Source: DAMCAP01 sp964369265
GTDB lineage: Bacteria; Bacillota; Clostridia; Oscillospirales; Ruminococcaceae
Direction: 5' to 3'
NCBI GenBank assembly: GCA_964369265.1
Contig: CAYJEV010000011.1
Location: 1-32,325 of the forward strand
DNA length: 32,325 nucleotides
The notes below the pieces were generated by a model. That model was not told the DNA's origin and made no database searches. It saw nothing but the letters and a program-made list of their open reading frames with translations. A program made the translations under genes and the position numbers. Shown piece after piece: positions 8,175 to 15,491 of the stretch. How positions within the stretch are numbered: position 1 is the first letter of the stretch; the number at the start of each line of letters is the position of its first letter.

Positions 8175-9596
8175 TTACTTCCCTTCAGTTATTTTTGGTA
8201 ATCTCATTACTATATTAAGTCCATTATTATTTACTGCCTTAACGCTACCGCCCTGCATTTCAAGTATATATTTAACAATATATAGCCCTAAACCATTGCT
8301 ATCAATATTTTTATCGTTTCTTGAACTGTCGCCTATATAAAACTGATCAAAAATATTTTCTATCTGACTTTCTGGAACACCTATTCCGTTATCTGAGAAT
8401 ATAATCTCAATCTGATTATCTAACTCTTTAACTTCTATTTTCAGCTTTAATTGGGCAGTTTTTGCGTATTTGATTGCATTGCTAACTAAATTGCCAAACA
8501 CTTGCTTCATTTGAGAAGTATCTACAAAGCTATAAAGATGAACATCACTATGCGCCAGAGAAAGCTTTATGTTTTGCTGAGATAAATCGGCTTTTATATC
8601 CTCAACAAAGCTTGCAGTAAAAGCTACTAAGTCAGTTTCTGTTTTATAAAATGGCATGTTTCCTGTTTCGAGCTTTGAGAAGTTAAATAACCTTTCTAAC
8701 AATAAATCCATATCGCAGGCTTTTTTGTAGGCTATTGAAAGGTATTGTTCTCTTTTTTCAGAAGTTGAAGCTATATTATCCTGAACGCCCTTTATATAGC
8801 CTTTAACAGAAGTAAGCGGTGTTCTTAAATCATGAGAAATACTTGCAACCATATCTGTCCTTGCTTTTTCATAGGCATTGATTCGGTTTTTTTCGGTTAA
8901 TAACGAGGCTTGCATGTTATTAAATGACTGACAAACCATTTCAAATTCGTCTTCGCCATTATATGAAATTGATGTTGTTAAGTCGCCACTTTCAATTCTC
9001 TTAACGCCATCTAACAAATGATTTAGAGGAATCATCACCTTCTTTACAACCTGCTTTGCATAATGCCTACTAATTGTAACAATAATCATCATATAAGCAA
9101 GGCATATCAAAGCAAAATGAATAATATTAGTGTTTTCATTTGCCTGAATTGGCCCGAGAATGCCTGGGCTTTCTCTTTTATCAATTGCAACCATCAAAAT
9201 GCTTCCATTATCAGTTGGCTTTAAAATTGTAACAACGGTTCTATTTAAAAAATCTAAATCCACTGTCACTGAAATATCGCTTTGTACTTGAGGTGGAGTT
9301 AGTTTTTCAAATACATCACGCTGAGCATTAGAAAGATTTGAAAACAATATCTCATTACCATCACTTACATACAATGAATAATCATATTTAGATATATTAT
9401 CCCCAAACTCCGCGATGTCTTGCGAAATATCAAAGCTATTCATTTCGGATATAACACTTAGCAAATCTGTGCTAGACTCATTCTCAAAATTGTTGCGTAC
9501 CAGCCAAAAGGTAAAGGAATTTAATATAAAGACACATGCTAAAGTTAGCAGTATCATGTGTGTTGTTTTTAGAAATATCTTTTTTTCAACTCTCAT
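8175..9596 (-). CDS. HAMP-domain sensor histidine kinase
   Basis: Protein of 473 aa: TM1 (about 11-33), extracytoplasmic sensor (about 34-155), TM2 (about 160-180), HAMP linker (about 182-235), HisKA dimerisation domain with SISHDLRTPL (phospho-acceptor His near 255) and a HATPase_c domain with NLVSNAIKYA, DNGIGVPESQ and GLGLYIVKYI boxes. All catalytic motifs are intact. The ATG at 9596 is preferred over that at 9602 because GGAG would abut the upstream codon with no spacing but lies 6 nt from the second. It partners with the response regulator 4 nt downstream. The sensor region has no recognisable ligand domain. Confidence 0.94.
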   Translation of the reverse strand: MRVEKKIFLKTTHMILLTLACVFILNSFTFWLVRNNFENESSTDLLSVISEMNSFDISQDIAEFGDNISKYDYSLYVSDGNEILFSNLSNAQRDVFEKLTPPQVQSDISVTVDLDFLNRTVVTILKPTDNGSILMVAIDKRESPGILGPIQANENTNIIHFALICLAYMMIIVTISRHYAKQVVKKVMIPLNHLLDGVKRIESGDLTTSISYNGEDEFEMVCQSFNNMQASLLTEKNRINAYEKARTDMVASISHDLRTPLTSVKGYIKGVQDNIASTSEKREQYLSIAYKKACDMDLLLERLFNFSKLETGNMPFYKTETDLVAFTASFVEDIKADLSQQNIKLSLAHSDVHLYSFVDTSQMKQVFGNLVSNAIKYAKTAQLKLKIEVKELDNQIEIIFSDNGIGVPESQIENIFDQFYIGDSSRNDKNIDSNGLGLYIVKYILEMQGGSVKAVNNNGLNIVMRLPKITEGK

Positions 9597-9633
9597 AGGC
9601 ATCTCCTATCATTTTGTTATGCATTTATTCTAC

Positions 9634-9662
9634 TATATAAATCTAAATATTAGTAATAACAA
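9634..9662 (-). promoter_or_regulatory. Possible promoter of the two-component operon
   Basis: On the minus strand TTGTTA (9657-9662), 17 bp, TATATA (9634-9639), about 38 bp before the kinase start. Plausible but not a strong match in a very AT-rich stretch. Confidence 0.35.
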
Positions 9663-9743
9663 AAATAAACTTTCTATAAATAATGAATTTTCTAATAATT
9701 TGCATTAAAATTAACAGCATTTCTATAATATAAAGTTAATTTG

Positions 9744-9773
9744 TGCTATAATAATCTTTATAAGATTATTATA
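9744..9773 (+). promoter_or_regulatory. Extended -10 promoter overlapping a palindrome (citXG)
   Basis: TGC followed by TATAAT (9744-9752) is an extended -10 element without a good -35 at the right distance. The -10 is the left edge of a perfect inverted repeat with 12-bp arms (TATAATAATCTT at 9747-9758 and its complement at 9762-9773) and a 3-bp centre. The palindrome therefore covers the -10 and the predicted start site, as a repressor operator would. A second, weaker promoter candidate is TTGCAT (9700-9705), 18 bp, TATAAT (9724-9729). Confidence 0.55.
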
Positions 9774-9872
9774 CACCTCCAAAGGACGATTTAGAAATCC
9801 GTTCTACTCGCCCTAAAGGCAACCGCAGAACAATGATGAACTTATACTTATAAATAGAATGGAGATACAAAA
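9774..9872 (+). other. Structured 5' leader of citXG
   Basis: About 100 nt of untranslated leader holds two hairpins: GATTT/AAATC (9788-9799) and GTTCT ... AGAAC (9801-9831) enclosing GCC/GGC (9810-9820). Base composition is visibly richer in GC than the surrounding spacer. I do not recognise it as a known riboswitch class. Confidence 0.3.
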
Positions 9873-11273
9873 TTGATACCAAAAACTTTGTTAAAATCAA
9901 AAGAAATTTCTTTGCATCAAATGCTTGATGCAAGAGAAAGACGACAATACATACAAAATAAGCTCATAAAAAAATATAATCTGCCAGTAATTAGCTTTAC
10001 TCTAAATATAGTCGGTCCTTATAAAATATTTCCTCTTCAAAATGCTAGTTACCTTGAAGGAGTAACAGCTATTAAAACTCAATGCATGGCATGGGGTATT
10101 CCTATTATTCATATCGAAGAAATAAAAGCAGACACTGGTTTTGAATGCTTTTTTGTTGTAAGTGCTTCGGCTAAAAAAGCTAAGCGAATTCTACTAGAGC
10201 TAGAAGAAAGCCATTCCTTAGGCAGGCTTTATGATATTGATATAATTGATACAGATTTAAGTAAAATCTCACGCTCTCTCTTTAATATTAAAGAGAGAAG
10301 CTGCTTAATCTGCAATAAACCAGCTTTTGAATGTTCACGCTCACGAACTCATTCTATAGAAGAAGTTTTTAGTCTAACTGTTCAAATTATGTGGGATTAT
10401 TTCACTATGAAATTCGCAAAGTCTGTTGCTTCAATTTCAGCAAGAGCATTATTATACGAGGTTACTGCTTCACCTAAACCAGGGTTAGTTGACCAAAACA
10501 ATAACGGTTCCCACAACGATATGGATATACATAGCTTTGAAAGCAGTGCTTTAGCAATTATGCCATACTTTATAGAATTTGTGCAGTGCTCTATAATAAA
10601 TGCATCAATACCGCCTCATGAGCTATTTTTATTGCTCCGTCCAATAGGAATTCATGCAGAAATTGCAATGTTAAAAGCAACTAACAATGTCAACACACAT
10701 AAAGGCGTTATATTTTCTTTAGGTTTGATAGTTTCTGCTTTAGGTTATATGTTTGCTAGAAATATTCCATATTCAAGAAAAAGCTTACAAGGCTTGCTAA
10801 AAGAGCTTGTGACAGATTTATCAAGAGATTTTGATAATATAACTATAGACAACGCTGTCACAAATGGCGAGAAATTATATGCTAGATATGGCATTCGTGG
10901 AATACGAGGCGAAGCGATTGATGGCTACCCAACTTTATTTGATGTAGCGCTGCCCTCTCTTGAAAAGAAACTTAGAGATGGAAACTCTCTAAATGATGCT
11001 GGCATTTTTACACTACTAAATATAATAGCAAATTCAGAAGACAGCAATATAATAAACAGATCAAGCTACGAAAAAATGCTAGAAATCAAAAAAGAGGTAG
11101 CATGTTTTCTTTCCGAAGATAAGAACGATTATATTAGCTATTCTAAAGCATTAGATGATAACTTCATCAAGGAAAATATCAGCCCTGGAGGAAGTGCTGA
11201 TTTATTGGCACTAACTTATTTTATTCACTTTTTTGAAAATGAATATAAACATGATTTTGGCTTGTTTATGTAA
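9873..11273 (+). CDS. citXG: CitX-CitG fusion (citrate lyase prosthetic-group biosynthesis)
   Basis: Bifunctional protein of 466 aa. The CitX half (about 1-170, apo-citrate lyase phosphoribosyl-dephospho-CoA transferase) shows GRLYDIDI, ISRSLF and the CLICNKPAFECSRSRTHS motif. The CitG half (about 175-460, triphosphoribosyl-dephospho-CoA synthase) shows SPKPGLVDQNNNGSH, DMD, AEIAMLKAT and VNTHKG. Together they make the prosthetic group from dephospho-CoA and ATP and attach it to the acyl carrier subunit of citrate lyase. The start is TTG with GGAG 8 nt upstream; no ATG lies nearby. No citrate lyase subunit gene (citC, D, E or F) is in the window, so it is physically separated from its substrate enzyme here. 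Ends before the bidirectional hairpin at 11326. Confidence 0.93.
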   Translation: MIPKTLLKSKEISLHQMLDARERRQYIQNKLIKKYNLPVISFTLNIVGPYKIFPLQNASYLEGVTAIKTQCMAWGIPIIHIEEIKADTGFECFFVVSASAKKAKRILLELEESHSLGRLYDIDIIDTDLSKISRSLFNIKERSCLICNKPAFECSRSRTHSIEEVFSLTVQIMWDYFTMKFAKSVASISARALLYEVTASPKPGLVDQNNNGSHNDMDIHSFESSALAIMPYFIEFVQCSIINASIPPHELFLLLRPIGIHAEIAMLKATNNVNTHKGVIFSLGLIVSALGYMFARNIPYSRKSLQGLLKELVTDLSRDFDNITIDNAVTNGEKLYARYGIRGIRGEAIDGYPTLFDVALPSLEKKLRDGNSLNDAGIFTLLNIIANSEDSNIINRSSYEKMLEIKKEVACFLSEDKNDYISYSKALDDNFIKENISPGGSADLLALTYFIHFFENEYKHDFGLFM

Positions 11274-11325
11274 GAGAAGGGAAAACGAATTTTTTCAAAT
11301 AATAGCATACGAAAAGTTAAATAAC

Positions 11326-11380
11326 AAAATACTAAAAAGGCTAGAAGCAGCAACACTGTTCTTAGCCTTTTTAGTATTTT
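11326..11380. terminator. Bidirectional terminator, 18-bp stem
   Basis: Perfect 18-bp arms (11326-11343 and 11363-11380, core AAAAAGGCTA/TAGCCTTTTT) with a 19-nt loop that can itself pair partly (GAAGCAG with CTGTTC). A-run on one side and T-run on the other suit termination in both directions between convergent citXG and the DM13-like lipoprotein gene. Confidence 0.88.
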
Positions 11381-11404
11381 ATTCAAAAGGAGTAATATTA
11401 GTTG

Positions 11405-11899
11405 CTAAGATACACTTAAAAGCAAATCAGAACCAAAATCCTCTTTGTATTTATCGCACCAAATTGATACAGCATTAAACTCTAAACTATCATCAATTGC
11501 TAGTATTATAGTTGTATTTTCTTGCTTGTCCTCTATTATATCACTAATCAAGGCTACTTTAGCAAATTTACCATCCTCTATATTGCCAACAGCAATATAA
11601 GTGTCTGGAGCTTTGCCGTCATAATTGAAGTTAGTGATTTCTAGTGTATTGTCGCTATACAAGATTATATCAGCCGATACATTATGTTCGCCTTCAGAAA
11701 TACTTGCTTTTCTAATTACATAAATATCTCTTGCTTCCACATCCTCAGATGAACTTGAACTCACTTCGCTTTCATTCGTTTCAGGCAAAGATGAAGCAGT
11801 ATCTTTCATCATCGCTTCACTAATACTAGACTTTTGAACATCATTGCTACAAGCAGAAAACAAAACTATCGAGAGAGCTATAATTAAAAGCTTTTTCAT
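11405..11899 (-). CDS. Lipoprotein with DM13-like domain
   Basis: Precursor of 164 aa. The signal peptide ends in lipobox FSAC, so Cys near residue 17 is probably lipidated and the protein anchored outside the membrane. A Ser/Glu-rich linker (about 20-55) precedes a C-terminal beta-rich domain (about 58-164) with PDTYIAVG and the SIWCDKYKEDFG motif, which resembles the DM13 domain, including its conserved Trp-Cys. DM13 domains have been proposed to act in redox or electron transfer. It starts about 14 nt after the glutathione peroxidase stop, so it is a second gene of that operon, in line with a redox role. ATG at 11899 chosen because AAAGGA lies 6 nt upstream; the GTG at 11914 overlaps the ribosome site. 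Confidence 0.7.
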   Translation of the reverse strand: MKKLLIIALSIVLFSACSNDVQKSSISEAMMKDTASSLPETNESEVSSSSSEDVEARDIYVIRKASISEGEHNVSADIILYSDNTLEITNFNYDGKAPDTYIAVGNIEDGKFAKVALISDIIEDKQENTTIILAIDDSLEFNAVSIWCDKYKEDFGSDLLLSVS

Positions 11900-11913
11900 A
11901 TCTGTTCCTTTCA

Positions 11914-12462
11914 CTATAATAGCTTTAGGATAGCTGATTCAATCTCTGCCATTGGAACAACAGGCTCAAATCTCGCTACTACCTTCCCTTCTCTATCTAC
12001 TAAAAACTTAGTAAAGTTCCATTTAATATCTGGGTTTTTATCAAAGTTTGGATCTTTTTCTCTTAATTTTGTATCAAGCAGATCGTTTAGTCTATGCTCT
12101 GGGTTATTAAAGCCTTCAAAGCCTTTCTGCTCTTTTAGAAATTTAAATAATGGTGTTTGATTTTCGCCATTAACATCAATCTTAGCAAAGAGTTTGTATG
12201 GGGTGTTAAAATTAAGAACACAAAATTCTTGTATTTCTTCGTTTGTACCTTTTGCTTGCTCTCCAAATTGGTTACAAGGAAAATCTAGTATCTCCAAACC
12301 TTTGTCATGATATTTATTATGAAGATCTTTTAAATCATCGTAATGGGGTGTAAAGCCGCAATGTGTCGCAGTATTTACTATTAACATCACCTTGCCCTTT
12401 AGCTCAGATAATGAGAACTCTGTATCCTCACTTGTTAAAACCTTAATATCATAAATACACAT
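11914..12462 (-). CDS. Glutathione peroxidase family thiol peroxidase
   Basis: Cytosolic 182-aa protein of the GPx/BsaA family. Peroxidatic cysteine lies in NTATHCGFTPHY (about C35); the partner Gln of NQFGEQ (about 69) and the Trp-Asn of KWNFTKFLV (about 150) complete the active-site triad. The active residue is Cys, not Sec. Bacterial Cys-type members generally reduce hydroperoxides with thioredoxin rather than glutathione. The insertion PEHRLNDLLDTKLREKDPNFDKNPD before the Trp is longer than in short GPx homologues. AAGGAGG lies 8 nt before the start. Transcribed from the promoter at 12504-12532, with the DM13-like lipoprotein gene following. Confidence 0.92.
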   Translation of the reverse strand: MCIYDIKVLTSEDTEFSLSELKGKVMLIVNTATHCGFTPHYDDLKDLHNKYHDKGLEILDFPCNQFGEQAKGTNEEIQEFCVLNFNTPYKLFAKIDVNGENQTPLFKFLKEQKGFEGFNNPEHRLNDLLDTKLREKDPNFDKNPDIKWNFTKFLVDREGKVVARFEPVVPMAEIESAILKLL

Positions 12463-12503
12463 AATAGTTCCTCCTTCAGTTTGTTGTTATATATTGTATT
12501 TAT

Positions 12504-12532
12504 AGTATAACCAATTTGAGAGGGCATTTCAA
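12504..12532 (-). promoter_or_regulatory. Promoter of the peroxidase operon
   Basis: Minus-strand TTGAAA (12527-12532), 17 bp, TATACT (12504-12509), about 40 bp before the peroxidase start. Confidence 0.6.
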
Positions 12533-12629
12533 GTCAATTTTAGTTATTTTACACTAAGTTCATATTAAACGCGCATAAAAATTATCATAATTTACCAACA
12601 AAGACTATATAATGCACTTAATTTACATA

Positions 12630-13583
12630 TTACAACTTTAAAAGAAAGTCCTTTACATCATCACTAGCAAATGATACTTCAACTGCGTTTCTATAGATAG
12701 TTTTTATTTCATTATCAGTAAACTTAAATTTATCAGAAATTAAGCTCAACTCTTTAGTTAAAGATGTATTGCTAACTGTTCTATTGTCGGTGTTTATCGT
12801 TACTTTAACGCCATTGTTATAAAATTCTCTTAATGGATAGTTTTCTATTGTTGAAGCTTTTGTTTGAAAATTACTTGTTGGACATAATTCTATACCAATA
12901 TTTTTATCAACACATATCTTTTGTAAGGCTATATCTCCTCTCATAGCCACTCCATGACCTATTCTTTTAGCTCCCATTCCAATGGACTCTAGTATATTTC
13001 TAGCATTACCACATTCACCAGCATGTATTGTAAAAGGCATTTCAAGTGACTTTGCATAACTAAACAAGCCTTTAAATTCTTCTGCTGGAAAGCTATTTTC
13101 ATCACCAGCTATATCAAGCCCACAGACTCCATGATTCTCGTATTCTTTCGCTAACTTAAATGACTTGATATTCGTTTCTTCATCTAGGTGTCGCATTGCA
13201 CATATTATTATATTAGATTTAACTTCAAAGTCTTTCTCTGCTTGTTTAAGCCCTGCAATTACATTTTCGATTATTTCCCTTTCGCTATAACTCGCAGATG
13301 CAATTAACAAAGGAGAAAACCTCACCTCTACATACTTAACATTTTCCAAAGACAGCGACTTTATAAATTCATATGTCAGCTTCTGAGTATATTCTCTTTG
13401 GGCAAGGCAGTTTATAGGCGCTTCAAAGCATTTAAGATACTCAGCTAAGCTGCTACAATTATCATTAACCATAATATGTTCTATTGGTACATCACCTAAT
13501 ATTCTCTTAATTAGCGTAACATCCAAACATCCATCAAGATGGCAATGCAGATCTATCTTTGGCATTTTGCTAATAAAATTCAT
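12630..13583 (-). CDS. add: Adenosine deaminase family protein
   Basis: TIM-barrel metal-dependent hydrolase of 317 aa. Zinc ligands and catalytic residues are visible: HCH near residues 13-15 (KIDLHCHLDG), HAGE near 185, IGHG near 206-210, and TINTDNRTVSN near 260 carrying the conserved Asp. It should deaminate adenosine (or an adenine nucleoside analogue) to inosine in the cytosol. AGGAGGG lies 4-5 nt before the ATG. It is 8 nt downstream of the TIM-barrel isomerase gene and is the last gene of the nucleoside salvage group. No clear terminator follows. Activity on 6-aminodeoxyfutalosine or adenine cannot be excluded by eye. Confidence 0.88.
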   Translation of the reverse strand: MNFISKMPKIDLHCHLDGCLDVTLIKRILGDVPIEHIMVNDNCSSLAEYLKCFEAPINCLAQREYTQKLTYEFIKSLSLENVKYVEVRFSPLLIASASYSEREIIENVIAGLKQAEKDFEVKSNIIICAMRHLDEETNIKSFKLAKEYENHGVCGLDIAGDENSFPAEEFKGLFSYAKSLEMPFTIHAGECGNARNILESIGMGAKRIGHGVAMRGDIALQKICVDKNIGIELCPTSNFQTKASTIENYPLREFYNNGVKVTINTDNRTVSNTSLTKELSLISDKFKFTDNEIKTIYRNAVEVSFASDDVKDFLLKL

Positions 13584-13591
13584 AAACCCTC

Positions 13592-14473
13592 CTATAAACT
13601 CATTAAATATAGTCCTATTTCGTAATTTAGCTTTAAAGCTGTTTTTATAACTTCATCAGGCAAACGGTTGGCAAAGTTATGAGCTTCAAAACTGAAATCG
13701 CCCTTATAATCTATCTCTCTTAAAGTTGTGACAACTTCTTTAAAGTCAACTTTTCCAAATAGCGGCAGTACATGCATTAAATCTGTATCTGTATCGCTGT
13801 GGGTGTCTGAAATATGTGTCGCTTTTAAGTGCTTTCCTATATAAAGCAAAGATTCTCTTTGATTCTGCTTCATTATATCAGCATGCTCAACATCCCAACA
13901 TATGCCTATCCTATTGTCATTAAAACTCTCTACAAAATCCACAAGCTCTTCTGGAGTTGCACAGTATTTTCTCTTTGGCGCTATCGAAAAATCGCACATA
14001 TTTTCGACTGCAAGTTCAATTCCCTTTTCAGTTGAAAATTCTAATAGCTTTTTAAAGTATTCGGTATTCTGTTTTTTTGAGGATGAAAACAAATTTACAA
14101 CCGAATAATCAGTTGAAGGATGGCTAACACATAATTTTGAACCTAACACTGAACAGCAATGTATCGATCTTTCCACTAAAGCTTGATGGTAGTTATACTC
14201 TTCGGAAGTTAAGCGCTTATCTAAAAAGTCGAAAGTGTAGGCATGGCACTGACCAAACTCGACACCAAGCTTCTCCTTCTCATTTGCTACACTATATAGC
14301 CACTTTTCCCATTTATCTGTTATAAACGGAGAATGTGGCAATGACCAATCCCAAAAACTTATATCAAAACGTGTAAATCCTGCTTCTTTTCCATAATTCA
14401 AAGTTTTTTCCAACGTATAAAAACTTCCATCAGGTCTTTCACACACTAAATTTGTTGAAGTGCTTAATTTCAT
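13592..14473 (-). CDS. Sugar phosphate isomerase/epimerase family protein (AP endonuclease 2 fold)
   Basis: Protein of 293 aa with the xylose isomerase-like TIM barrel. Probable metal ligands are Glu in LAVENMCD (about 155), Asp and His in GICWDVEHAD (about 192-196), His in ATHISDTHSD (about 218) and Glu in FSFEAHNF (about 263). Family members isomerise or epimerise sugars and sugar phosphates, or act on inositols. Its ATG overlaps the nucleoside hydrolase stop by one base (TAATG), so the two are translationally coupled. From its neighbours it may process the sugar released from a nucleoside, but ribose itself needs no such step, so an unusual pentose or modified nucleoside is possible. Confidence 0.82.
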   Translation of the reverse strand: MKLSTSTNLVCERPDGSFYTLEKTLNYGKEAGFTRFDISFWDWSLPHSPFITDKWEKWLYSVANEKEKLGVEFGQCHAYTFDFLDKRLTSEEYNYHQALVERSIHCCSVLGSKLCVSHPSTDYSVVNLFSSSKKQNTEYFKKLLEFSTEKGIELAVENMCDFSIAPKRKYCATPEELVDFVESFNDNRIGICWDVEHADIMKQNQRESLLYIGKHLKATHISDTHSDTDTDLMHVLPLFGKVDFKEVVTTLREIDYKGDFSFEAHNFANRLPDEVIKTALKLNYEIGLYLMSL

Positions 14474-15363
14474 TAAAATAACCTGCTTTCTAAAATATCT
14501 AAATACAGCTTTGTATCAATATCATAAGCAACAAAATGCTGCCCATTTTCTATTTTTCTAAATGTAATTATATCTGAGGAGATTTTCTCCTTAATCTTCA
14601 CTGCAATTTCACCTCTATAAAACTTTGCTATACTATCATCAATTAAGTATGCAACAGGCACTGCATCTACCAACATACTAAGCGGAGTTAGCTTGTTTTT
14701 TAAGTAAAATTCGCTACAATGCCTTAAATAATCAGTGTATTTACTATTTGAGCTTGCTAATATATTCTCTACCATATCATTAGTTAGCATTGAAGTAACA
14801 TCAGCACCCAAAGAAATAATCTTAACACCAGACTGGACAACATATTGATACGCTTCAGGGTCTACAAATACATTCCATTCAGTTGACTTTCTGTAATAAT
14901 CATTAACATGAAAGTATCCAGCCATTGTTACTATAGTCAGGTTGTTGAAATTGCCATTCAATGCTTCGAGTGCTTTTGCTATGTTAGTCATAGGGGCTGT
15001 ACTAACTATGCTTAGATTGTTGTGCTTCTTTACCATATCGCATATGAAGCTAACTGCTTTTGTTTTTGATGGAGCTTTTGAAGATTTATCAAAAACATAA
15101 TCGCACACGCCATTATGACCGCAAAACTCCTCAGTAAACTCAATATCTCGAGCTAATGGCTTCTCCTCGCCAATATAAACCTCTACATCTTTTTTGTCAC
15201 AAAATTCTAGTACATTTAAACTATTTTCTGCACAAAGATTGACATGAGCATTTCCACTAACATTTGTTATCCCCAGAATATTGAATTCTTTGTGATTTAA
15301 CGCTAACATAATAGCCAAGGCATCATCTGCACCGGTATCAGCATCTATAATTATATTTTTCAT
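14473..15363 (-). CDS. Inosine/uridine-preferring nucleoside hydrolase family protein
   Basis: Protein of 296 aa of the IunH/RihA family. The N-terminal Ca2+-binding motif is DADTGADDALAIM (about residues 7-19), and the central TEWNVFVDPEAYQYV segment carries the Asn-Asp pair that binds the ribose. It should hydrolyse the N-glycosidic bond of nucleosides to a base and free sugar. Base preference cannot be told from the sequence. ATG at 15363 (MKNIIIDADTG) gives the usual family N-terminus; GAGGGG lies 12 nt upstream, rather far, and an ATG at 15375 abuts that site directly. First enzyme gene after the solute-binding protein, separated by a leaky-terminator-like hairpin. Confidence 0.9.
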   Translation of the reverse strand: MKNIIIDADTGADDALAIMLALNHKEFNILGITNVSGNAHVNLCAENSLNVLEFCDKKDVEVYIGEEKPLARDIEFTEEFCGHNGVCDYVFDKSSKAPSKTKAVSFICDMVKKHNNLSIVSTAPMTNIAKALEALNGNFNNLTIVTMAGYFHVNDYYRKSTEWNVFVDPEAYQYVVQSGVKIISLGADVTSMLTNDMVENILASSNSKYTDYLRHCSEFYLKNKLTPLSMLVDAVPVAYLIDDSIAKFYRGEIAVKIKEKISSDIITFRKIENGQHFVAYDIDTKLYLDILESRLF

Positions 15364-15440
15364 AATTACAATCATCCCCTCATTTATAATTTACCTTTTT
15401 AATATCATAACATATTTGTAGAGGTAATAACAACTCAATT

Positions 15441-15480
15441 ACACAAAAAGATACAAGCTTTTGCCTGTATCTCTCTGTGT
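15441..15480 (-). terminator. Hairpin terminator or attenuator after the solute-binding protein gene
   Basis: On the minus strand AGATACA ... TGTATCT (15449-15455 with 15466-15472) plus outer ACACA/TGTGT arms (15441-15445, 15476-15480). The inner stem is followed by TTTTTGTG. It lies in the 128-bp gap between the binding-protein gene and the nucleoside hydrolase gene, so it probably lowers expression of the enzymes relative to the binding protein. I saw no convincing separate promoter in the gap. Confidence 0.6.
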
Positions 15481-15491
15481 AAATATTTTAA

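Noticed and set aside
11914..12462. Selenocysteine glutathione peroxidase
   Set aside because: The peroxidatic position is a plain Cys codon; there is no in-frame TGA.
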